From the NCBI RefSeq assembly GCF_018531445.1, contig NZ_JAHDTH010000049.1, positions 1 through 40,223 of the forward strand: a stretch of DNA of 40,223 bases. The letters are read 5' to 3'. This document shows, one piece after another, positions 32,197 to 39,692 of the stretch (the first letter of the stretch is position 1; every line of letters starts with the position of its first letter). Source of the stretch: Pseudonocardia lacus (GTDB taxonomy: Bacteria; Actinomycetota; Actinomycetes; Mycobacteriales; Pseudonocardiaceae). The notes beneath the pieces were generated by a model, which ran no database searches, was not told the origin of the DNA, and saw nothing but the letters and a program-made list of their open reading frames with translations. Position numbers and translations under genes: made by a program.

Positions 32197-33071
32197 GCAG
32201 CAGAACGGCTGCCGAGCAGACCGCGTTCGGTCCGATCGTCATCGCCGCCTGCGAACGCTACGTCCCGGCGGAGCAGCGGCTGCTGGACGACGACCTCGCG
32301 GCACGGTTCCTGCCGGCGGGCCAACGCCTCGTCGTCCGCGCGTGCCGCTGGGCACCCGTGCGCAGGCTGCTGGTCGACGCGACCGAGCGCCAGGCAAAAG
32401 GTCTGTGGGGCAGCGTGCTCTGCCGCAAGCGCTACCTCGACGACCAGGTCCGCGCGGCGTTCGCGGCCGGTGTCGACCAACTCGTCGTCCTCGGCGCCGG
32501 CCTCGACACCCGCGCCCACCGGCTCGCCGTCCCGGCCGGCGCTGCGTCGTTCGAGGTGGACCTGCCGGCCAACGTCGCCGACAAGCGACGTCGCGTCCGG
32601 GCGGTGCTGGGCGAGCGGGGCGACGAGGTCCGCCTGGCTCCGCTCGACCTCGCCGCCGAGGACCTGGTCCCCGGTCTGGAGCGCCTCGGTTACGCCACCG
32701 ACCGCCCCGCCGTCGTCGTATGGGAGGCCGTCACCCAGTACCTCACCGAGGACGCCGTGCACCGCACCCTCGCCGCCCTGTCGGCCCTCGCCACCGGCAG
32801 CCGGCTGCTGTTCACCTACGTCCGCCGCGACTTCCTCGACGGCACCCACCTCTTCGACGCCGAACCGGTCCACCGCCGGATGACCGGCGAGCACCGCGTC
32901 TGGCACTTCGGCGTGGAGGCGGGGGAGGTCGGACCGCTGCTGAGTCCACACGGCTGGACCGAGGTCGAGCAGGTCGGGCCCGCGGAGTACCGAGCCCGGC
33001 ACCCCGAGATCGCCCGACGCGGGCTGTCGGTCAGCGAGATCGAACGGTGCGTGCGCGCCGAGAAGCGCTGA
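32193..33071 (+). CDS. Class I SAM-dependent methyltransferase, PPM/LCMT type
   Basis: A 292-residue methyltransferase of the leucine carboxyl methyltransferase family (PF04072), often annotated as putative polyketide or fatty-acid O-methyltransferase in actinobacteria. Motifs: RKRYLDDQVRAAFAAGVDQL, the SAM loop VVLGAGLDTRAHRL, FEVDLPANVADKR (acidic SAM contact) and VVVWEAVTQYLTEDAV. These enzymes methylate carboxyl or hydroxyl groups of small metabolites. It is coupled to the GbsR/MarR gene by a GTGA overlap and has no other operon partner, so its substrate may be the signal that the regulator senses. Confidence 0.88.
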   Translation: MSSRTAAEQTAFGPIVIAACERYVPAEQRLLDDDLAARFLPAGQRLVVRACRWAPVRRLLVDATERQAKGLWGSVLCRKRYLDDQVRAAFAAGVDQLVVLGAGLDTRAHRLAVPAGAASFEVDLPANVADKRRRVRAVLGERGDEVRLAPLDLAAEDLVPGLERLGYATDRPAVVVWEAVTQYLTEDAVHRTLAALSALATGSRLLFTYVRRDFLDGTHLFDAEPVHRRMTGEHRVWHFGVEAGEVGPLLSPHGWTEVEQVGPAEYRARHPEIARRGLSVSEIERCVRAEKR

Positions 33072-33109
33072 CCGCGTCGGCCGACCCACTTGCCGATCGC
33101 GCACGGTGC

Positions 33110-33250
33110 TCAGCCGGTCGGGGGTTCGGGGCGCGCCTCGAGCACCCGCAGCACGCTGCAGCGTCGTCCTCGCCCAGCTCGGCGATCCGGTCAGCGAGAA
33201 CCCGAGGTCGACCAGCCGCTTGATGCGCAGCCGCCGGGCCGGGTGATCGA
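33110..33250 (-). pseudogene. MerR family regulator fragment, frameshifted
   Basis: Leftward, DHPARRLRIKRLVDLGFSL matches the end of the DNA-binding domain and start of the linker helix of MerR regulators. After one frame change the sequence reads RIAELGEDD, and after another VLRVLEARPEPPTG then TGA, which follow the same family in order (IAELG..D, LRVLEA). The first 40 residues with the helix-turn-helix are absent; a TAG precedes DHP. Two frameshifts in 45 codons show a decayed gene. The remaining bases from 33072 to 33320 hold nothing else beyond a 20-codon frame (33256-33318). Confidence 0.6.
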
Positions 33251-33320
33251 CCTACCTAGTCCGTGACCTTGCTGACCGCCCGGTTCTCGAGATGGGCGTA
33301 CTGCGGGTGGCGGATCATGA

Positions 33321-34298
33321 TCAGGTGATGTCCTCCGGGTTGCTCCGGAGCCACCGGAGGGGGTCGTCCTCCAGGGCGGAGCGGTCCCAGCGCCCGAGGT
33401 CCGCGGCCGCCGCGTAGGTGCTGTGCAGGAACTCCGTGACCGCCCGGTCCGGGTCCGGTGCGGCCCGGGCGACCTCGTAGGGCAGCAGGAACTGCTGGAA
33501 CTCGGGGCTGTAGTACGCGCCTTCGACGCGGACCGGGTGGTCGGCGAACCCTTCGGGGGCGGGGTAGGCGTAGGAGTAGAAGGCGCCCTCCTCCCCGCCG
33601 CCCGGCCAGAACCCGCAGCTGGACAGCTCCCGGGAGTAGCCCTCGACCATCACCCAGTCCGCGCAGTTGGGCGCTCCACCGGGGTGCGGCGGCGCCGGAC
33701 GCCCGGAGAAGCGGGTGCAGGCCAGGTCCATGGCGCCCCAGAAGAAGTGCACCGGGCTGACCTTGCCGACGAAGTGCGACCGGAACTCGCCGATCACCCG
33801 GTTCGCCTGCAGCAGCTGCCGCCAGAACAGGGCGGCGGTCTCCCCGTCGTAGGAGTCGTGCACGGTGTCCTCCGCGAACGGGATGGCCGGGTCGACCTCG
33901 TTGGGCCGGGGCCGGATCGGGGCTTCGATGCCGAGCTGGTCGAGCGCGTCCAGCACCCGGGCGTAGAACTCGGCGACCGACATCGCCCGCAGCGGGACGC
34001 TGCGCGCGCCGCCGTCGCTGCTGCGGACGTCGAGCCGGTGGGCGAGGAAGTCGAACTCGATCTCGAACGCCCCGCCCCGGTACGGGATGGTCGAGGTCGT
34101 CAACCCGCGCGGGCTGACGTACAGGGTCACCTGCCACCAGTGGTTGACCAGCGGCGCGTGCGCCATGCGGATCTTGCCCACGACCTGGGTCCACATGTGC
34201 AGGGTGTCGCGGGTGGAGGTCCAGGCCGAGACCCGCAGGCTCGGCCAGCTCGTCGCGGAGTTGATCGTCGCGGAGTTGATCGTCTCAGCGCTGTTCAT
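33321..34298 (-). CDS. DUF5996 family protein
   Basis: A 325-residue soluble protein of the DUF5996 family, function unknown. Family features are the opening SWPSLRVSAWTSTRDTLHMW, MAHAPLVNHWWQVTLYVSPR, EIEFDFLAHRLDVRSSDG, the HFFWGAMDLACTRFSGRPAP with PPHPGG region, and FYSYAYPAPEGFADHPVR. The conserved Trp, His and Tyr residues suggest an enzyme or ligand binder. The first 17 residues hold an INSATINSAT repeat (a duplicated 15-base unit), probably disordered. The ATG overlaps the stop of the flavodoxin-fold gene (ATGA). Confidence 0.88.
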   Translation of the reverse strand: MNSAETINSATINSATSWPSLRVSAWTSTRDTLHMWTQVVGKIRMAHAPLVNHWWQVTLYVSPRGLTTSTIPYRGGAFEIEFDFLAHRLDVRSSDGGARSVPLRAMSVAEFYARVLDALDQLGIEAPIRPRPNEVDPAIPFAEDTVHDSYDGETAALFWRQLLQANRVIGEFRSHFVGKVSPVHFFWGAMDLACTRFSGRPAPPHPGGAPNCADWVMVEGYSRELSSCGFWPGGGEEGAFYSYAYPAPEGFADHPVRVEGAYYSPEFQQFLLPYEVARAAPDPDRAVTEFLHSTYAAAADLGRWDRSALEDDPLRWLRSNPEDIT

Positions 34299-35020
34299 CG
34301 GTACTCCGGGTTGGCGTGATCGGGATGGCAGCCGGCGTCCCAGGCTGTGCGCTGGTTGCCGTGGGCGGGGATCCCGCCGGCGCGGCGGATCATCGACGCG
34401 AGGTGGAGCAGGTTGTAGGTCATGAACGCGATGTTGCGGTTGGTGAAGTCGTTCTCCGGCCCGCCCGAGCCCTCGTCGAGGTAGGAGGGGCCGGGGCCGA
34501 CCTCGCCGATCCAGCCCGCGTCGGCCTGGGGCGGGACGGTGAACCCGATGTGCTGCAGGCTGTAGAGGATGCTCATCGCGCAGTGCTTGAGGCCGTCCTC
34601 GTTGCCGGTGAGCAGGCACCCGGCCACGCGCCCGTAGTACGCGTACTGGCCGTGCTCGTTGAGCACTCCGGAGTAGCCGTAGAGCCGCTCGATCACCCGG
34701 CGGGTCACCGAGCTGTTGTCGCCGAGCCAGATCGGCCCGGCGACGACCAGGATGTCCGCGGCCAGGATCCGGGTGAGCAGGGCCGGCCACTCGTCGGTGT
34801 CCCACCCGTGCTCGGTCATGTCCGGGCGGACGCCGGTGGCGATGTCGTGGTCGACGGCGCGGATCTGGTCCACCCGGACCCCGTTCGCCTCCATGATCGC
34901 CACACTGCGGTCGACCACGCCCTGGGTGTGGCTGCGGCCGGGCGAGCGGTTGAGGCTGCAGTTGATGTACATCGCGCGCAGCCCGGTGAAGTCGGGCTCC
35001 TGCGTCACGGATCCGTCCAT
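34295..35020 (-). CDS. Flavodoxin-fold NAD(P)H-dependent oxidoreductase
   Basis: A 241-residue flavoprotein of the NADPH-dependent FMN reductase/flavodoxin-like group. The first strand and phosphate loop are MYINCSLNRSPGRSHTQGVV, and the second flavin contact is VVAGPIWLGDNSSVTRRVIE. TGNEDGLKHCAMSILYSLQH follows as in the family. It probably binds FMN and reduces quinones, iron complexes or other acceptors. The ATG at 35020 has GGGGGAG upstream, 17 bases after the peptidase stop, and its own stop overlaps the DUF5996 start. Confidence 0.87.
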   Translation of the reverse strand: MDGSVTQEPDFTGLRAMYINCSLNRSPGRSHTQGVVDRSVAIMEANGVRVDQIRAVDHDIATGVRPDMTEHGWDTDEWPALLTRILAADILVVAGPIWLGDNSSVTRRVIERLYGYSGVLNEHGQYAYYGRVAGCLLTGNEDGLKHCAMSILYSLQHIGFTVPPQADAGWIGEVGPGPSYLDEGSGGPENDFTNRNIAFMTYNLLHLASMIRRAGGIPAHGNQRTAWDAGCHPDHANPEYR

Positions 35021-35037
35021 GAGACGTTCTCCCCCGT

Positions 35038-36975
35038 TCACGCCGCGTCCACGTCGGACGTCGCACCGAGCCGCCCACCCAGGTGCCGGGCGAAGTGGCG
35101 CTCGACGGCCCGGTACAACCGGAGCCGGTTGTCCTCGTTCTCGAAGCCGTGGCCCTCGTCCTCGGCGAGCAGGTACTCCACCGGGACCCCGCGCTCGCGC
35201 AGCGAGGCCACGATGCGGTCGGACTGGGCCTGCGGCACGCGGACGTCGTTGGCGCCCTGGGCGACCAGCAGCGGGGTCCGGATCCGGTCGACCATGGTGA
35301 TCGGCGAGCGGGCGCGCAGCTCGGCCTCCTGCTCGGGCACCTCCGGGTCCCCGAGGTAGCGGTACCAGCTGTTGGCGTTGTACCGACGGGTGAACGGCGG
35401 CAGGGCCCGCAGGGCGGCGACGAGGTCGGAGACACCGACGTAGTCGACGGCGGCGGCGAACAGGTCGGGGGTGACGGTGACCGCGCGCAGCACGGCGTAG
35501 CCGCCGTAGGAGACGCCGAAGATCCCGATCCGGGCGGGGTCGGCGTAGCCCTGCGCGACCGCCCAGTCGACGGCGTCGACGAGGTCGTCCTGCATGGCCC
35601 GGCCGTACTCGCCGACGGCCGCGGTCAGGTGCCGGCGCCCGTACCCGACGGAGCCGCGGTAGTTGACCTGCAGCACCGCGTAGCCCCGGTTGGCCAGCAG
35701 CTGCACCTCCGGGTTGTAGCCCCAGAAGTCCTGGGACCACGGGCCGCCGTGCACCAGCAGCACCATCGGCAGGTTCTCGGGGGGCACCCCGACCGGCAGG
35801 GTGAGGTAGCCGGGCAGCGGCAGCCCGTCGCGGGCGGGGAATCGCACCGGGGCCATCGGGGCCAGGTCGGCGGGGTCCAGGTCCGGGTAGGGCTGGAACA
35901 GGCGGCGCTTCTCGCCGGTGGCGTCGTCGTAGAACCAGGCCACGCCCGGCTCGCGGTCATGGGCGAACGTGACGATCCAGCGCCGCCCGGACACGTCGGA
36001 GGACAACGTGCCGAGCACCCCGTCGGACAGCGTCGCCAGCTCGGCGTACACCGGCGCGAACGCGGGGTCCAGCACCTCGACGTGCGGGCGGTCGGCGACG
36101 AACCGGGCGGCGATCGCCTCGCCCGTGCCTCGGTGGGTGTACACCGCCGGCGGTAGCACGCCGGGGGCCAGGATGCCGAAGTTGTCCAGGCTGCGGCCCG
36201 GTACGGCGGCGACGACGGTCTCCTCGCCGGTCTCCCGGTCGATGCGGGCCAGCTGCAGGTCGTCGCCGCCGGCGTAGGAGCCGACGAGCAGGCCGTCGCC
36301 GTCCGGGGTGACCTGCTGGGGCTGCACGCTCAGCGGGTACTCGGCCCCGCCCATCCGACGCAGCAGCCGGGGGGTCCCGGTGGCCCGGTCGATCCCGGAG
36401 ATGGCGATCGTGCCGTCGTCCTCGGTAGCGACCTGGAACGCCGGCTCCCCCCGGCGGTCGAGCAGCGTGGTGACCAGCGGGTCGGCCTCGTGGTGGTGGA
36501 GCACGACCCGTCCGGAGGCGACGTCGACCCGGAAGACGTCGATGCTCTCGACCTCCGGGTTCATCCAGACCAGGACCGTGCCGGGCACCGACGGCAGCGG
36601 CTCGACGACGAACACCCGCGAGCCCGGTCCCATGGGGGTGAGATCGACCGCCGGGGCGGCCGGGTCGTCCAGATCGACGCGGTGCAGGTGCCAGTCCTCG
36701 TTGCCGTCGGTGTCCTGCTGGTAGAGCAGGAAGCGGGGGTCGTCGGTCCAGTGGTAGGTGGTGATCCCGCGGTGGGTGTCGTGGGTGACCGGGACGGCGT
36801 CTTCGTGGATCTGGTCGACGCCGCGGACCCAGACGTTGCGCCGTCCGTTGTACGGGGCGAGGTAGGCGATCCGGGTGCCGTCCGGGGAGATCGTGGGCAC
36901 GATGAACGCCGGGTCGGCGAAGAACTCCTCGACCGGGATGGGCCTCGGCTGCGGGTCGGGGGCGGGCGTGGCCAT
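35038..36975 (-). CDS. S9 family peptidase (prolyl oligopeptidase/acylaminoacyl type)
   Basis: A 645-residue cytoplasmic serine peptidase. Residues about 20-385 form a beta-propeller that gates the active site (ISPDGTRIAYLAPYNGR is one blade start). The catalytic domain follows: oxyanion region LLVHGGPWSQDFWGYNPEVQ, nucleophile S489 in GVSYGG, D577 in QGANDVRVP and H609 in DEGHGF. These enzymes cleave short peptides or remove blocked N-terminal residues. No signal peptide is present. The ATG has AGAGGA upstream. It starts the leftward set of three tightly packed genes. Confidence 0.92.
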   Translation of the reverse strand: MATPAPDPQPRPIPVEEFFADPAFIVPTISPDGTRIAYLAPYNGRRNVWVRGVDQIHEDAVPVTHDTHRGITTYHWTDDPRFLLYQQDTDGNEDWHLHRVDLDDPAAPAVDLTPMGPGSRVFVVEPLPSVPGTVLVWMNPEVESIDVFRVDVASGRVVLHHHEADPLVTTLLDRRGEPAFQVATEDDGTIAISGIDRATGTPRLLRRMGGAEYPLSVQPQQVTPDGDGLLVGSYAGGDDLQLARIDRETGEETVVAAVPGRSLDNFGILAPGVLPPAVYTHRGTGEAIAARFVADRPHVEVLDPAFAPVYAELATLSDGVLGTLSSDVSGRRWIVTFAHDREPGVAWFYDDATGEKRRLFQPYPDLDPADLAPMAPVRFPARDGLPLPGYLTLPVGVPPENLPMVLLVHGGPWSQDFWGYNPEVQLLANRGYAVLQVNYRGSVGYGRRHLTAAVGEYGRAMQDDLVDAVDWAVAQGYADPARIGIFGVSYGGYAVLRAVTVTPDLFAAAVDYVGVSDLVAALRALPPFTRRYNANSWYRYLGDPEVPEQEAELRARSPITMVDRIRTPLLVAQGANDVRVPQAQSDRIVASLRERGVPVEYLLAEDEGHGFENEDNRLRLYRAVERHFARHLGGRLGATSDVDAA

Positions 36976-37043
36976 GGAGCGTCCTCTCGCAGTGCGGTGG
37001 GGTGGTGTGGTCTCCCGGTTCTCCCCGGGTGGGCCGTGGGCCC

Positions 37044-37712
37044 TCAGGCCGACGGGAGCAGCCGCGCGCTGCTGCGCCGCCACGCCCAGACGACGACCAG
37101 CGCGGCCACGATGGTCAGCGGCCAGCCCATCGCGACGCGGGCGACGCCCAGCCAGCCGGTCTCGTCGCTGACGTAGAGCCATTGCTGAACGCCGAACCGG
37201 GCGCCGGAGACCGCCGCCGCGGCGAGCGTGGCGATGTCGTGGGCACGCAGCACGCGACGGTCGGCCCGCCAGTCGTGGGTGTTGCCGTGCACGAGGTTCC
37301 ACACGAGGCCGCTGAGCGGCCGGCGGGCCAGCACCGAACCCAGTGCGACGACGAACGCCACCAGGTACGTCCAGATGCCGACGACGAAGAAGTCCCGCGC
37401 CGACCCGGTGAGGGCCACGATGCCGATCGCGAGGGCGAGCCCGAGCAGCCCGCCGGCCGCCAGGCTGAACTTCTCCCCGCGCAGGAGCCGGTAGCCGGTG
37501 ATGGCCAGCCCGACGGCGACCGACGCGATGATCGTCGCGGTCAGGGGCAGGAAGGCGTTGGCCGCGACGAAGACGACGACGGGGACGGCGGAGTAGACGA
37601 ACCCCATCGGGCCGCCCATCTGGTCGAGCAGCGTCGCCCCTTGGCCGTCGGGTGTTCTCCCGGCCGACGGGTTCTCGCGGGCCGGGCCGTGGTCGCGGTC
37701 GGTGGCGTCCAT
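37044..37712 (-). CDS. DUF3159 membrane protein
   Basis: A 222-residue membrane protein of the actinobacterial DUF3159 family. A polar N-terminus (1-35) is followed by about six helices. Family stretches are GGPMGFVYSAVPVVVFVAAN, ITGYRLLRGEKFSLAAGGLL, TGSARDFFVVGIWTYLVAFV and GWPLTIVAALVVVWAW. The function is unknown. The ATG at 37712 has GGAGG nine bases upstream. It is 68 bases ahead of the S9 peptidase on the same strand, so one transcript could span 37.7-33.3 kb. A palindromic element lies 46 bases before its start. Confidence 0.88.
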   Translation of the reverse strand: MDATDRDHGPARENPSAGRTPDGQGATLLDQMGGPMGFVYSAVPVVVFVAANAFLPLTATIIASVAVGLAITGYRLLRGEKFSLAAGGLLGLALAIGIVALTGSARDFFVVGIWTYLVAFVVALGSVLARRPLSGLVWNLVHGNTHDWRADRRVLRAHDIATLAAAAVSGARFGVQQWLYVSDETGWLGVARVAMGWPLTIVAALVVVWAWRRSSARLLPSA

Positions 37713-37757
37713 GACGTCCTCCTGGGTCGTGTGGTCGACTGCGCCCAGGAGAAACCC

Positions 37758-37779
37758 TGCCGTCGCGGCACGCTCAAGC
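37758..37779 (+). repeat. Palindromic element, copy 1 (22-base inverted copy of 38220-38241)
   Basis: TGCCGTCGCGGCACGCTCAA plus GC. The core TGCCG-TCG-CGGCA is itself palindromic. The identical 22 bases occur on the other strand at 38220-38241. It lies 46 bases before the DUF3159 start. Confidence 0.75.
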
Positions 37780-37884
37780 CGCTGTGTCCGCCGCCATACG
37801 GCGTGCGGATCGGGCGCGCGTCGTGCACCGGTCGAGCAGGCACGACCGCCCTCGTCGGGTTCGACGAACGACCTCGACCGGGTG

Positions 37885-37902
37885 GAGCGTGCCGCAGCGG
37901 CA
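37885..37902 (-). repeat. Palindromic element, copy 2 (variant)
   Basis: On the plus strand GAGCGTGCCGCAGCGGCA, equal to the matching part of copy 3 (GAGCGTGCCGCGACGGCA) except for two swapped central bases (AG for GA). Same strand direction as copy 3. Confidence 0.55.
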
Positions 37903-38219
37903 TCGACCGGGGCCCGCGGGAGGCGGTGAGCTGCCTGCAGTCGAGCATCGGCGGGGCGCCCACCGACATCCTGGTGCTCCTCACGAGAGCCCGGGACAGC
38001 CTCGGACCGTCTTCGTCGTTCGTCGGTCACGCGATCGGTCCGGGTTGGCGGAGCCAGAAGTCGACCGCCTCGGCCCGGGGTCTCGGACGCACGCCGCTGC
38101 GCTCCCCCAGCTCCATGACGTGCTCCGGGGACTCGGCCACCGACGGCCTGGAGCTCGGTGCCGCTCATTGATCGCCAGGTTCGGCATCAGGGGCGGTGAC
38201 ACACCCCACAGCTCCCGAC

Positions 38220-38241
38220 GCTTGAGCGTGCCGCGACGGCA
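38220..38241 (-). repeat. Palindromic element, copy 3
   Basis: Exact reverse complement of 37758-37779. Here the symmetric part is longer: CGTGCCG-CGA-CGGCACG (38227-38243), a perfect 7-base inverted repeat. It lies about 60 bases before the MFS start. Confidence 0.75.
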
Positions 38242-38302
38242 CGGCTTTCCGTAGTGATCCGACCGGCACCGCAGCCGGTCGCCCGACCTCGAGGAGGACA
38301 CC

Positions 38303-39676
38303 GTGAGCACGCCCGCTCCACCGGGCCGACCCCTGCGGGCCAGCCCAGCCGTCTACTTCACCTCCTACGGGCTGTCCCTGCTCGGCGCGGGCATCTCCAG
38401 CGTCGTCCTGCCGCTGCTCGTGCTCGACCGCACCGGCGACGTCCTGGCCGCCGGGGTACTCGCCACCGTGGCCACGGCCGCCTCGGCCGCGACCGGGGTG
38501 GTCGCCGGCCTGCTGGTCGACCGGCTCGACCGCCGCGCGGTGTCGATCGTGTCCGGCCTGCTCGCAGCGGTCTCGGTCGCCGCACTGCCGCTCGTCGACG
38601 CGCTGTGGGGCCTGGACATGACCTGGTTCCTGGTCCTCGCCGTCGTCGGCGCGGTGGTCCGGGTGCCGGGCATGACGGCCCAGGAAGTCCTGTTGCCCGC
38701 CCTCGCCCGGCTCCGAGCAGCGGGATCATCGGGCGACGCCGGGCGGCTCGACCGGCTGATCGCGACCCGCGAGACCGTCGGCAACACCCTGCTCCTGGCC
38801 GGACCCGGCCTCGGCGGGCTGCTGGTCGCGATCCTCGGCCTGACCCCGACCCTGCTGCTGGCCACGGCCGCGACGAGCCTGCTCGCCGCCCTGACCACGC
38901 TCCTGCTCGATCCCCGTACCGGGCGCGTGCCCGCGCGCGACGCGACCGCAGCCGGCGGCGCGGCCCGTCGGGCGGTGACCGACCTGTGGTCGTCATGGCG
39001 GTTCCTCGCCCGCAACCGGCTCGTCCTGGGCGCCACCCTGATCACCGCGATGCTCGTCGCGGTGCTCAGCTCCCTGCAGACGACCCTCATGCCGGCCTAC
39101 TTCACCGCTCAGGACCTGCCCGCCCTCACCGGGCTGACGCTCTCCGCCCTCGCCGCAGGCGGCATCGCGGGCTCCGCGCTCTACGCCGGCACCGCCGGCC
39201 GGATCAGCCGCCGCACCTGGTTCGTCGTGGGCATGACCGGCCTGATCGTCGGGTTCACCGCCATCGGCTCGCTGGCCTCGCCCTGGCTGGTGCTCGCCGG
39301 GGCGGCGCTGGTCGGGCTCACCAACGCCCCGGCCTCCGCCATCCTCGGCGTGCTCACCATCGAGGCCACGCCCGATTCCATGCGCGGCCGCGTCCTGAGC
39401 GCGCAGAACACCGTCATGCTCGCCGCACCCGCCCTGGCCAGCGCCCCGCTCGCCGCCGTCGCCGCCGTCGCCGGGCTCCCGGTCGCCGGAGCGGTCCTCG
39501 CCGGGCTGGCCGCCATGACCGCGATCGCCGCTCTCGCCGCGCCGGCGTTCAGGACGCTCGACGACCAGCGGCCCGGGGAGCCGGCCCCGGCCTCGGCGGT
39601 CGGGATCGTCGGGGCCGGGCCCAGCCGGCTGGACGTCGACCCCGCCCACCGCTGCCGGGCCCGCGCCGTGACGTGA
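38303..39676 (+). CDS. MFS transporter, drug-exporter type
   Basis: A 457-residue major facilitator with 10-12 membrane helices, related to macrolide-efflux-like exporters (FTSYGLSLLGAGISSVVLPL at helix 1 and the loop GLLVDRLDRRAV after helix 2, the family's DRxxRR motif). The second half has AGTAGRISRRTW and EATPDSMRGRVLSAQNTVML. It probably expels a small hydrophobic compound with proton uptake. The GTG has GAGGAGG upstream. The last 50 residues are a polar tail. Its stop is 16 bases from the proposed end of the LuxR gene, which converges on it. Confidence 0.88.
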   Translation: MSTPAPPGRPLRASPAVYFTSYGLSLLGAGISSVVLPLLVLDRTGDVLAAGVLATVATAASAATGVVAGLLVDRLDRRAVSIVSGLLAAVSVAALPLVDALWGLDMTWFLVLAVVGAVVRVPGMTAQEVLLPALARLRAAGSSGDAGRLDRLIATRETVGNTLLLAGPGLGGLLVAILGLTPTLLLATAATSLLAALTTLLLDPRTGRVPARDATAAGGAARRAVTDLWSSWRFLARNRLVLGATLITAMLVAVLSSLQTTLMPAYFTAQDLPALTGLTLSALAAGGIAGSALYAGTAGRISRRTWFVVGMTGLIVGFTAIGSLASPWLVLAGAALVGLTNAPASAILGVLTIEATPDSMRGRVLSAQNTVMLAAPALASAPLAAVAAVAGLPVAGAVLAGLAAMTAIAALAAPAFRTLDDQRPGEPAPASAVGIVGAGPSRLDVDPAHRCRARAVT

Positions 39677-39692
39677 GTTGACCGCGGACCGG

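Larger units (their letters stand above)
37713..38302. other. Long intergenic region between DUF3159 and MFS genes
   Basis: These 590 bases separate two divergent genes and hold no supported protein gene. Their main feature is three copies of one palindromic element (listed separately), one near each end and one inside. A short leftward frame, 38140 to 38027 (37 codons from a GTG), reads VAESPEHVMELGERSGVRPR then PRAEAVDFWLRQPG, which looks protein-like but matches no family I know and may be a relic. Confidence 0.5.

Noticed and set aside
33256..33318. 20-codon leftward frame MIRHPQYAHLENRAVSKVTD just after the DUF5996 stop
   Set aside because: It starts two bases from the stop and looks protein-like, but it has no ribosome site or recognisable family and is too short to support.
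38993..39676. Continuation of the LuxR reading frame antisense to the MFS gene
   Set aside because: Its sequence is low-complexity Gly/Arg/Pro typical of antisense frames in GC-rich DNA, and the MFS gene on the other strand is clearly real.
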